The notes beneath the pieces were generated by a model. It was not told the DNA's origin. It saw nothing but the letters and a program-made list of their open reading frames with translations, and ran no database searches. From Dorea sp. (lineage in GTDB: Bacteria; Bacillota_A; Clostridia; Lachnospirales; Lachnospiraceae), in assembly GCA_016295505.1 (NCBI GenBank), contig JAEDLC010000004.1:1-42576 (forward strand): DNA of 42,576 nt, given 5' to 3'. Below, in pieces: positions 6,751 through 14,158 of the stretch. Every line of letters starts with the position of its first letter. Position 1 is the first letter of the stretch. The position numbers and the translations under genes were made by a program.

Positions 6751-8214
6751 ATGAGTAAAGTAAGAACAAGATTTGCACCAAGCCCTACAGGAAGAATGCA
6801 TGTAGGAAACTTAAGAACTGCGCTTTATGCGTATTTGATAGCAAAGCATGAAAATGGCGACTTTATGTTAAGAATAGAAGATACGGATCAGGAAAGATTC
6901 GTGGAAGGGGCTCTGGAGATCATCTACCACACACTGGCAGAGACCGGACTGATCCATGATGAGGGTCCGGACAAGGACGGAGGCGTCGGCCCTTATGTAC
7001 AGAGTGAGCGTAATGCTTCCGGATTATATCTGAAGTACGCGAAGCAGCTGATCGAACAGGGGGATGCGTATTATTGTTTCTGTGATAAGGAGCGTCTGGA
7101 ATCCCTGAAGAACAAAGTGTCTGATGAAGACGGCGGAACAGAGATCGTGGTATATGACAAGCATTGTCTGGGACTGAGCAAGGAAGAAGTAGAAGCTAAT
7201 CTTGCGGCAGGAAAACCATATGTTATCCGTTTTAATATGCCGACAGAGGGAACAACGACATTCCATGATGAGATCTATGGAGACATCTCTGTACCGAATG
7301 CAGAACTTGACGACCTGATTCTGATCAAATCTGACGGATATCCGACTTATAATTTTGCCAATGTAATTGACGATCATCTGATGGGAATTACACACGTTGT
7401 ACGTGGCAATGAATATCTGTCTTCAGCACCAAAGTACAATAAGATCTATGAAGCCTTCGGATGGGAAGTTCCGGTATATGTACATTGTCCGTTGATTACA
7501 GACGAAAATCACAAAAAGCTGAGCAAACGCTGCGGCCATTCTTCTTACGAAGATCTGATCGATCAGGGATTCGTGACAGAGGCAGTGGTGAATTATGTTG
7601 CACTTCTTGGCTGGTGTCCGACCGGCAACCAGGAGATCTTCTCTCTGGAAGAACTGGTGAAAGAATTTGATTATCGCCATATGAGCAAGTCTCCGGCTGT
7701 GTTTGATATTGTAAAACTGAAATGGATGAATGGAGAATATCTGAAGAAGATGGATTTTGATCAGTTCTATGAAAGGGCAGAATCCTATATCAGAGAAGTG
7801 GTTACAAAAGATTATGATCTGAAGAAGATCGCAGCACTTGTAAAGACGAGAATTGAGATCTTCCCGGATATCAAAGAACAGATTGACTTCTTCGAAGAGC
7901 TTCCGGAGTATGATACAGCTATGTATTGTCACAAAAAGATGAAGACCAATGAGGAGAATTCTCTGAAAGTGCTTCAGGATGTTCTTCCTCTTCTGGAAGC
8001 GCAGGAGGATTTCAGTAACGATGCTCTGTTTGCACTGTTGAAAGGGTATGTTGATGAAGCTGGTGTTAAGACCGGATTTGTTATGTGGCCGGTCAGAACA
8101 GCTGTTTCCGGAAAACAGAATACACCTGGCGGGGCAACAGAGATTATGGAGATCCTAGGAAAAGAAGAATCCATAAGACGTATTAAAAAAGGTATTGAAT
8201 TATTAAATAAGTAA
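6751..8214 (+). CDS. gltX: Glutamyl-tRNA synthetase
   Basis: A 487-residue class I aminoacyl-tRNA synthetase that charges tRNA-Glu (and possibly tRNA-Gln, as in most Firmicutes that use the amidotransferase route) with glutamate. The HIGH-type motif is in RFAPSPTGRMHVGNLRTALYAYL at the N-terminus; the KMSKS counterpart is ENHKKLSKRCG near residue 255. The catalytic domain also shows LRIEDTDQERF and DGYPTYNFANVIDDHLMGITHV. The C-terminal anticodon-binding region contains GFVMWPVRTAVSG and GGATEIMEILG, diagnostic for GltX. An AGGAG lies about 12 bases upstream of the start, a slightly long spacing. It is followed after 10 bases by the helicase gene, so the two are probably cotranscribed. Confidence 0.97.
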   Translation: MSKVRTRFAPSPTGRMHVGNLRTALYAYLIAKHENGDFMLRIEDTDQERFVEGALEIIYHTLAETGLIHDEGPDKDGGVGPYVQSERNASGLYLKYAKQLIEQGDAYYCFCDKERLESLKNKVSDEDGGTEIVVYDKHCLGLSKEEVEANLAAGKPYVIRFNMPTEGTTTFHDEIYGDISVPNAELDDLILIKSDGYPTYNFANVIDDHLMGITHVVRGNEYLSSAPKYNKIYEAFGWEVPVYVHCPLITDENHKKLSKRCGHSSYEDLIDQGFVTEAVVNYVALLGWCPTGNQEIFSLEELVKEFDYRHMSKSPAVFDIVKLKWMNGEYLKKMDFDQFYERAESYIREVVTKDYDLKKIAALVKTRIEIFPDIKEQIDFFEELPEYDTAMYCHKKMKTNEENSLKVLQDVLPLLEAQEDFSNDALFALLKGYVDEAGVKTGFVMWPVRTAVSGKQNTPGGATEIMEILGKEESIRRIKKGIELLNK

Positions 8215-8224
8215 GGGGAATCTG

Positions 8225-10063
8225 ATGAGTCTGAATCAAGCGCAGGCTGAGGCGGTCGCCCACAAAGAAGGACCATGTATGGTCCTTGCCGGTCCCGGTT
8301 CCGGGAAAACTCTTACCATAGCAAAGAGAATTGAATATCTGATTACAAAGTATAAGGTAAGACCAGAAGAAATTCTGGTCATTACCTTTACTAAGTATGC
8401 GGCAAAAGAGATGAAGGAGAGAACCAGAAGAGTATGTGGCAAACCGGCATATTCGGTTACCTTTGGTACTTTTCATGGAATCTATTATGGTATCCTGAAA
8501 TGGGCCTATCGACTGAACCAGACGAATCTTCTGACAGAAGAGGAGAAGTATACGTTGATCCGTCAGCTGATATCTCAGATGGATTGGGAGGAGATTCCGG
8601 CTGCTGATGAAGAAAAAGATTATCTGCAGGATCTGGCCGTGGAGATTGGCAATGTAAAGAATAATTGTCTTAATATTATGGAATATGATTCTTTGAAATA
8701 TGGGAAAGAACGGTTTCGTGAGCTGTATCAGTCTTATGAATATGAAAAACGAAAACAGAAAAAGATTGATTTTGAAGACATGCTGGTAATGTGCCGGGAT
8801 CTGTTCAGGAGCAGACCGGATATTCTGGAAAAATGGCAGAAAAAGTTCCGTTATATCCTGGTGGATGAGTTCCAGGATGTCAATCAGGCACAGTATGATG
8901 TGGTGCGGATGCTGGCGGCACCTGAGAATAATCTGTTTGTGGTGGGGGATGATGATCAGTCGGTATATGGGTTTCGAGGAGCAAAGCCCGGAATCATGAT
9001 GGAATTTGTGAAGGATTATCCGGATGCCAGGCAGATTCTGCTGAATGTGAATTACAGATCTACCGGTTATATTGTCAAAGGAGCTTTGAAGGTAATCGGG
9101 CATAACAAGGCAAGATTTGCGAAAGAGATTATTGCGGAAAAAAAGCCGGATGAAACGGTCCACGTTCAGGAAGTGAAAGATCCGATGGAAGAAAGCAGAT
9201 ATGTGATCGACAAGATCCGGGAATATACAGAAAGGGGAATTTCGTATTCACAGATTGCGGTCCTTTATCGTACAAATCTGGATGCAAGAGCATTGTCGGA
9301 GGTTCTGATGGAATACCAGATTCCATTTACGATGAAAGAATATCTGAACAATATTTATGATCATTTTATCGGAGTGGATATCAGCAGCTACTTTCATCTG
9401 TCACAGGGAGAGTATGACAGAAAATATTTTCTCCAGATTGCTAACAGGCCAAAGAGATATATCAGCAGAGAATGCCTGAACGAGAAAAAGGTGAGTTATG
9501 AATCTATCCGGAACTTCTATTGTGATAAGGAATGGATGATGGATCGTATCGATCAGCTGGAATGGGATATGAAGATGATCCGGAATAAGACTCCGTATGC
9601 GGCGATTCAATATATCAGAAAAAGTATGGGATATGATGAATTTTTGAAGGAATATGCAGCGTACCGGAAGATACCGGAAGAAGATCTGATGGCAGTCATT
9701 CATGAGATTCAGCAGAATTCCAGAGAGTATCAGACCATTTCAGATTGGTTCGCGCATGTGGAGAGATACCGGGAGATGTTAAAACTACAAAATCAGAAAC
9801 GGGAAAGCACAGATGGTGTTGCGCTTATGACGATGCACAGCGCAAAAGGTCTGGAATATGATACGGTTTTTATGATTGAGAGCAATGAAGGAAGTACTCC
9901 GTATCGGAAAGCAAGGTCCGAAGAAGAGATCGAAGAGGAGCGCCGCCTGTTTTATGTGGCGATGACCAGGGCAAAGAGAAAACTGATCATCAGCTATGTA
10001 AAAGAAAAAAACGGGAAAGATATGAATCCCTCCCGTTTTGTTGATGAACTACTCCTCGTCTGA
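8225..10063 (+). CDS. UvrD/PcrA-type superfamily 1 DNA helicase, compact form
   Basis: A 612-residue ATP-dependent 3'-5' DNA helicase. Motif I (Walker A) is GPGSGKTLT near residue 22, preceded by the Q motif LNQAQAEAVAHKEGP; motif Ia is ILVITFTKYAAKEM; motif II is VDEFQDVNQAQYD; motif III is VGDDDQSVYGFRGA; motif IV is LNVNYRST; motif V is LMTMHSAKGLEYDTVFM; motif VI is RRLFYVAMTRAKRKL. All are intact, so it should be active. It is about 100 residues shorter than PcrA/UvrD because the inserted 2B region is small and the C-terminal tail is missing; this compact form is why I do not name it pcrA. It follows gltX by 10 bases. Its last 15 bases overlap the 3' end of the convergent DUF1292 gene. 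Confidence 0.92.
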   Translation: MSLNQAQAEAVAHKEGPCMVLAGPGSGKTLTIAKRIEYLITKYKVRPEEILVITFTKYAAKEMKERTRRVCGKPAYSVTFGTFHGIYYGILKWAYRLNQTNLLTEEEKYTLIRQLISQMDWEEIPAADEEKDYLQDLAVEIGNVKNNCLNIMEYDSLKYGKERFRELYQSYEYEKRKQKKIDFEDMLVMCRDLFRSRPDILEKWQKKFRYILVDEFQDVNQAQYDVVRMLAAPENNLFVVGDDDQSVYGFRGAKPGIMMEFVKDYPDARQILLNVNYRSTGYIVKGALKVIGHNKARFAKEIIAEKKPDETVHVQEVKDPMEESRYVIDKIREYTERGISYSQIAVLYRTNLDARALSEVLMEYQIPFTMKEYLNNIYDHFIGVDISSYFHLSQGEYDRKYFLQIANRPKRYISRECLNEKKVSYESIRNFYCDKEWMMDRIDQLEWDMKMIRNKTPYAAIQYIRKSMGYDEFLKEYAAYRKIPEEDLMAVIHEIQQNSREYQTISDWFAHVERYREMLKLQNQKRESTDGVALMTMHSAKGLEYDTVFMIESNEGSTPYRKARSEEEIEEERRLFYVAMTRAKRKLIISYVKEKNGKDMNPSRFVDELLLV

Positions 10064-10357
10064 ATCTTCCAGTTCCAGTGTATCCATCCATTCGTCGAAA
10101 GCATCAGCGGCAGCCTCATACTCATCGTCGTCTTCGATGTTGCCGAGTTCCGGTTCGCCGTTTTCATCTTCGCTGTAACGATAGAGGTAGATGTCACTGT
10201 CAGCATCAAATTCCATATTGTCATCCAGTGGAACAAGTGCAATATATTCTTTCCCGCCTGCTTCGAATACAGTGAGGATTGCACACTGGATTACTTCGTC
10301 ATTGTCAAGGGTCAGCTCAATTGTTACATATCCGTCATTATCGATTGTTTCATTCAT
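10049..10357 (-). CDS. DUF1292 family acidic protein
   Basis: A 102-residue, strongly acidic cytosolic protein. Its pattern (VTIELTLDNDEVIQCAILTVFE, KEYIALVPLD, DIYLYRYSED) is that of DUF1292, a small beta-rich family widespread in Firmicutes and without a known biochemical role; in many clostridia it lies near yrrK/mreB-type or ribosome-linked genes, but here it is alone. The C-terminal third (DDDEYEAAADAFDEWMDTL) is very rich in Asp and Glu. An AAAAGGAG site precedes the ATG, and its own promoter is upstream. Its 3' end overlaps the helicase gene by 15 bases, tail to tail, with no terminator between them. Confidence 0.88.
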   Translation of the reverse strand: MNETIDNDGYVTIELTLDNDEVIQCAILTVFEAGGKEYIALVPLDDNMEFDADSDIYLYRYSEDENGEPELGNIEDDDEYEAAADAFDEWMDTLELEDSDEE

Positions 10358-10390
10358 AGCCGCATTCTCCTTTTCTATATCACTAGTTTA

Positions 10391-10419
10391 ACTGTAGCAG
10401 AGGTGTGCATAAAAAGCAA
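10391..10419 (-). promoter_or_regulatory. Promoter for the DUF1292 gene
   Basis: On the minus strand: TTGCTT (10419-10414), 17 bases, TACAGT (10396-10391) preceded by TGC as an extended -10. The ATG lies 33 bases further on. Confidence 0.5.
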
Positions 10420-10525
10420 GGATGTTTTCAGGAGAATGACTGTAAAACTGAAAACAGTAGCCAAAATGCTAAAAATGTTGTAGAATGAAGCTATGTATAA
10501 TCGCATACATAAGGAGGAACATATA

Positions 10526-11527
10526 ATGCAAAGAAAGAGGATATTAAGTGTGCTGGCAGTTATGCTGGTATGCATTTTCGCATTATCTGCATGCAAGAAG
10601 CAGGCAGGCAAGCCGGTAGATAATGCGATTACAGAAGATACAGAGGAAGAAAAAGAAGAAGAAGACGTACTGGTATTTGGATTTTCGGCAATTGATATGG
10701 AAAATCCATATTTTATAACATTAGAGAAGGCAATTAAGGAAGTATTGGATGAAAGTGAGTATCAGTTGATCACAAAGGATCCTGCATCAGATGTAGAGCT
10801 TCAGGAACAGCAGATTCAGGAGATGATAGATGAAGGAATTGATGCAATCTTTCTGTGTCCGGTTGATTGGGAAGCAATCACTCCGTCCCTGGAGGCTCTG
10901 AAGGAAGCGGGTGTGAAGATTATCAATGTAGACACGCAGGTAAAAGAAATGGATTATGTAGATGCGTACATAGGCTCGGATAATCAGAAAGCCGGAAGAA
11001 TCTGCGGAGAAGACCTGATTGAAAAGTGTCCGGATGGCGGAAAGATCGCTATTCTGGAGGCGACTGCTCAGAATTCAGTCAATGACCGTATCACGGGATT
11101 TGAAGAGGCTATTGCCAAAGCAGAGAATGGCTTTGAAGTGGTAGCAAGAGAGAATACCGACGGAAGTTTTGAAAAGGGGCTGGAAGGTGCGAAAAAGATC
11201 ATAAGTGAGAATCCGGATCTGACTGCGATCATGTGTGGAAATGACCAGACAGCGGTGGCGGCTAAGACAGCACTCAACCTTGCCGGGATGGATAAAGTTC
11301 TGATATACGGTGTGGATGGGTCGCCGGATATCAAGAAGGAACTGAAGAAAACCGGCAGCCAGATTGCAGGGACTGCAGCGCAATCACCGATCAATATTGG
11401 AAAGACCGCTGCTAAAGTGGCAATCTGTATGATGAATGGAAAAGACTATGAAAAAGAAACATATGAAGATGTATTTATGATTGATGAAAATAATGTTGAT
11501 ATGTACGGTGTAGATGGATGGCAATAG
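10526..11527 (+). CDS. Sugar-type periplasmic binding lipoprotein (RbsB-like)
   Basis: A 333-residue secreted lipoprotein of the type 1 periplasmic binding family (ribose/galactose group). The N-terminus RKRILSVLAVMLVC is a signal peptide and LSAC with Cys23 is the lipobox. The mature part has the usual opening FGFSAIDMENPYFITLEKAI, the repeated hinge phrases DAIFLCPVDWEAITPSLEAL and VKIINVDTQ, then IYGVDGSPDIKKEL and GTAAQSPINIGKTA. I chose the ATG at 10526 because AAGGAGG lies 9 bases before it; the upstream in-frame ATG at 10493 lacks such a site. No ABC permease or ATPase gene is near, so it is an orphan binding protein that either serves a distant transporter or feeds a sensor. The ligand cannot be read from the sequence. 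Confidence 0.88.
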   Translation: MQRKRILSVLAVMLVCIFALSACKKQAGKPVDNAITEDTEEEKEEEDVLVFGFSAIDMENPYFITLEKAIKEVLDESEYQLITKDPASDVELQEQQIQEMIDEGIDAIFLCPVDWEAITPSLEALKEAGVKIINVDTQVKEMDYVDAYIGSDNQKAGRICGEDLIEKCPDGGKIAILEATAQNSVNDRITGFEEAIAKAENGFEVVARENTDGSFEKGLEGAKKIISENPDLTAIMCGNDQTAVAAKTALNLAGMDKVLIYGVDGSPDIKKELKKTGSQIAGTAAQSPINIGKTAAKVAICMMNGKDYEKETYEDVFMIDENNVDMYGVDGWQ

Positions 11528-11594
11528 AACAGGGAAGGCATCACTTCAGGAGGTAGCAGCAGAGCTGATGCGCACTTGAACAGGAGGATATGAC

Positions 11595-13286
11595 ATGAAA
11601 CAGATACAGGGACAACCATTACCAATAGGAGTTACAGTGAACGATAATCAGGTGAACTTTGCAGTAGCGGTTCCGAAAAACAGGGAGTGTCGGCTGCTTT
11701 TGTACCGGAAAGGGGAGCAAAAGCCATGTGATGAATATGAGATGGAGTTGTCCGTGGGAGAAGTGCGTGCGCTTGCGTTGCAGGAGATAGATCCATTGGA
11801 ATATGAATACAATTATGAAGTGGACGGAGAGGTCATGGTCGATCCATATGCCAGAGCCATTGCAGGCAGAGAAGAGTGGCAGAATAAAAGAAATGTGCAG
11901 GAGCATGAAGTAAGAGGCGTTCTGGTAAATGATACTTACGACTGGGAAGAGGACCGGCCGCTTCGGCTCCCATATCATCAGGTGATTGCCTACAGCCTTC
12001 ATGTGCGCGGATTTACCAGACATTCCTCCTCACAGGTGAAGCATAAGGGAACATTTCAGGGACTGATTGAAAAGCTTCCTTATCTCTGTGAGCTTGGAAT
12101 CAATCAGATCCACTGTATGCCGGTCTATGAGTTTGAAGAATGTACGCCAAACTGCAATTACTGGGGATATGGAAGTGCGTATTATTTTGCACCGAAGAGT
12201 GCATATTCCAGTACCGGAGATGGAGTGAATGGTCTTAAAGATATGGTAAAGGCATGTCACAGGTGCGGAATCGAGGTTGTTCTCGAGATGCCGTTTTCAG
12301 ATGATATCTCCAGACAGATGATGATTGAATGTCTGCGATATTATGTAATGCAGTATCATATTGACGGATTTATCGTAAACCCGGTGCTTCTGTCCGTAGA
12401 TGAACTTCGGGAAGATCCGATCCTCAAAGGTACAAAGCTGCTGGTACATCAGCTGGGATTTCAGACAGCCATGCGCCGTTTTTTAAAGGGCGATGAAGGC
12501 ATGATCAATGATGTGATATACTGGCTGAAGCATCATGCTGAAAAACAGGATTCGTTCAACAGTATTTCCGGTCAGAATGGATTTACTCTTAATGACCTGG
12601 TATCATACGACGGAAAGCATAATGAAGCCAATGGAGAAAATAACCGGGATGGTTCGGATTATAATTTCAGCTGGAACTGTGGAGCGGAGGGGCCGACAAG
12701 GAAAAAGGCGGTTCTGGAGCTTCGAAAAAAACAGATTCGCAATGCATATTTTCTGGTGCTTCTGTCTCAGGGTACGCCGTGTATTCTTGCAGGAGACGAG
12801 TTTGCAAATACGCAGAAAGGCAATAATAATGCATATTGTCAGGATAATCCAATTGGCTGGCTGGACTGGAAAAAACTGGAGAAAGAAAAAGAGCTGTATG
12901 AGTTTGTCCGCGACCTGATCCACATCCGCAAGAAGTATCCGATCTTTGCACCGGAAAAAGAACTGTTGGGAATCGACCGTTCATCCTGTGGAGTGCCGGA
13001 TGTGTCTTATCATGGGGAAAATGCATGGCAGGTGCAGTCAGAGGTATCAAGCAGACAGCTTGGTGTATATTACAGTGGCGCATATATGGACAGTGAAGAC
13101 TGGTTTGTTGCTTATAATATGCATTGGCTGGAGCATTCCTTTGCGATCCCGGCATTGCCAAAGGGGAAAAAATGGTATCTGATGGCATCTACAGATGAGG
13201 GTGTTCTTGATGAACCTGTATTGCTGGAGGGTCAGCGTATCATTGATATTAAAGAGAGGACGATTATGGTTATGATCGCCCGGTAG
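11595..13286 (+). CDS. GH13 (glycogen-debranching-like) protein lacking catalytic residues
   Basis: A 563-residue protein with an isoamylase-type N-terminal beta domain (PLPIGVTVNDNQVNFAVAV, EYNYEVDGEVMVDPYARA), an alpha-amylase barrel and a C-terminal beta domain. It is close to GlgX/pullulanase-type debranching enzymes: KHNEANGENNRDG (residues 341-353), LSQGTPCILAGDEFANTQ and NNNAYCQDN are kept. Yet the catalytic regions are changed. Region I reads VVLEMPFSD instead of the usual LDVVYNH; the nucleophile Asp in region II is Asn262 (DGFIVN for DGFRFD); the acid/base Glu is His285 (LLVHQLG for LIAEPWD); and the His-Asp of region IV is Gln327-Asn328 (SGQNGFTL for TAHDGFTL). The frame is open and the length normal, so it is not simply decayed. 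AGGAGG precedes the start. It may bind glycogen or starch without cutting it, or act as a regulator. Confidence 0.85.
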   Translation: MKQIQGQPLPIGVTVNDNQVNFAVAVPKNRECRLLLYRKGEQKPCDEYEMELSVGEVRALALQEIDPLEYEYNYEVDGEVMVDPYARAIAGREEWQNKRNVQEHEVRGVLVNDTYDWEEDRPLRLPYHQVIAYSLHVRGFTRHSSSQVKHKGTFQGLIEKLPYLCELGINQIHCMPVYEFEECTPNCNYWGYGSAYYFAPKSAYSSTGDGVNGLKDMVKACHRCGIEVVLEMPFSDDISRQMMIECLRYYVMQYHIDGFIVNPVLLSVDELREDPILKGTKLLVHQLGFQTAMRRFLKGDEGMINDVIYWLKHHAEKQDSFNSISGQNGFTLNDLVSYDGKHNEANGENNRDGSDYNFSWNCGAEGPTRKKAVLELRKKQIRNAYFLVLLSQGTPCILAGDEFANTQKGNNNAYCQDNPIGWLDWKKLEKEKELYEFVRDLIHIRKKYPIFAPEKELLGIDRSSCGVPDVSYHGENAWQVQSEVSSRQLGVYYSGAYMDSEDWFVAYNMHWLEHSFAIPALPKGKKWYLMASTDEGVLDEPVLLEGQRIIDIKERTIMVMIAR

Positions 13287-13313
13287 AGAATTGGAAAGTG
13301 GAATGAGGCAATT

Positions 13314-13862
13314 ATGAAAGCATGGCAGCATTTGCGTACAATTAATCATCATAAATATCTGGTAATGAAACATTGTTTTAAGGTGGGGTTATACAGACAG
13401 GGACTGCTCCATGATCTGTCCAAATATTCACCGACAGAGTTCTGGGTGGGATGCAGATACTATCAGGGCAACAGAAGTCCGAATAATGCAGAACGGGAGG
13501 CTACCGGATATTCGAAGGCGTGGCTTCATCATAAAGGAAGAAATAAGCATCATTATGAGTATTGGATTGATTACAGTGTGAATCCGGAGGAGGGAATCGT
13601 GGGGCAGAAGATGCCAACCAGATATGTCATTGAGATGTTTATGGACCGGATCGCGGCTTCCAAGACTTATCAGGGAGATCAGTACAGAGATTCTCATCCC
13701 CTGGAATATTATGAGCAGGGTGCGGCAAAGCTGGGCAATATGATCCATCCGGAGACTGCGGCTCTGTTACATAAGCTGCTTAAAATGCTGGCAGAAGAGG
13801 GAGAAGAAAAAACATTTTCCTACATCCGAAAAAAGATTTTGAAAAATAATAAAAAAATGTAA
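13314..13862 (+). CDS. DUF5662 family protein, HD-like pattern
   Basis: A 182-residue cytosolic protein rich in His and Tyr. It matches my memory of DUF5662, a family without a known reaction. It shows an HD-type arrangement: an early histidine-rich helix (LRTINHHKYLVMKHCFKVG), then LLHDLSKYSPTEF with His-Asp, then WLHHKGRNKHHYEYW, and a later Asp in EMFMDRIAASKTYQGD; such spacing suggests a metal-dependent phosphohydrolase-like fold, but this is inference. It begins 27 bases after the GH13-like gene and is probably cotranscribed with it. A GAGG lies 7 bases before the ATG. The tRNA-Leu promoter follows directly after the stop. Confidence 0.75.
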   Translation: MKAWQHLRTINHHKYLVMKHCFKVGLYRQGLLHDLSKYSPTEFWVGCRYYQGNRSPNNAEREATGYSKAWLHHKGRNKHHYEYWIDYSVNPEEGIVGQKMPTRYVIEMFMDRIAASKTYQGDQYRDSHPLEYYEQGAAKLGNMIHPETAALLHKLLKMLAEEGEEKTFSYIRKKILKNNKKM

Positions 13863-13870
13863 AATACTTG

Positions 13871-13899
13871 TTGACATTTTTGAATGAGTGATGTATTAT
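13871..13899 (+). promoter_or_regulatory. Promoter of the tRNA-Leu gene
   Basis: Perfect -35 TTGACA (13871-13876), 17-base spacer, TATTAT -10 (13894-13899), 32 bases before the tRNA. Confidence 0.88.
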
Positions 13900-13931
13900 A
13901 TATTTCGTCAGCGCGAGAGCGACAGACAAAT

Positions 13932-14016
13932 GCGGAAGTGTCGGAACTGGCAGACGAGCAAGACTAAGGATCTTGTGATCAATGCGATCGTGTGGGTTCA
14001 AGTCCCATCTTCCGCA
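13932..14016 (+). tRNA. tRNA-Leu, anticodon AAG
   Basis: An 85-base class II tRNA. Acceptor stem GCGGAAG pairs with CTTCCGC (14009-14015), discriminator A at 14016, CCA not encoded. D stem TCG/CGA. Anticodon stem CAAGA/TCTTG around the loop CTAAGGA, giving the anticodon AAG, which reads CUU (and CUC or CUA if A34 becomes inosine). The long variable arm GATC-AATGC-GATC and the T arm GTGGG-TTCAAGT-CCCAT are well formed, and the long variable arm fits leucine. Bacteria usually carry GAG for this codon box, so A34 is unusual. Confidence 0.93.
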
Positions 14017-14019
14017 GTA

Positions 14020-14046
14020 AACCCAAGCAATAGCTTGGGTTTTTTT
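14020..14046 (+). terminator. Terminator after tRNA-Leu
   Basis: AACCCAAGC (14020-14028), loop AATA, GCTTGGGTT (14033-14041), then a run of T. Confidence 0.95.
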
Positions 14047-14080
14047 GTGTGATTTTGTATGAATGAAGTATTATATAGTG

Positions 14081-14086
14081 TATAAT
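14081..14086 (+). promoter_or_regulatory. Possible -10 box for the PPK2-type gene
   Basis: TATAAT at 14081-14086, about 70 bases before the start. No good -35 at the usual distance, so this is tentative. Confidence 0.35.
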
Positions 14087-14158
14087 AAAGGAAAGGGTTA
14101 CTAAAACGGATTAAGACGGAAATTAAAGGAAGTGTTTCATAGCGAGGAGGAATGGATG

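Noticed and set aside
8183..9163. A 326-codon open frame on the minus strand inside the helicase gene
   Set aside because: It is antisense to a gene with every helicase motif intact, has no ribosome site, and its translation is a Phe/Ile/His-rich composition typical of reverse-frame shadows.
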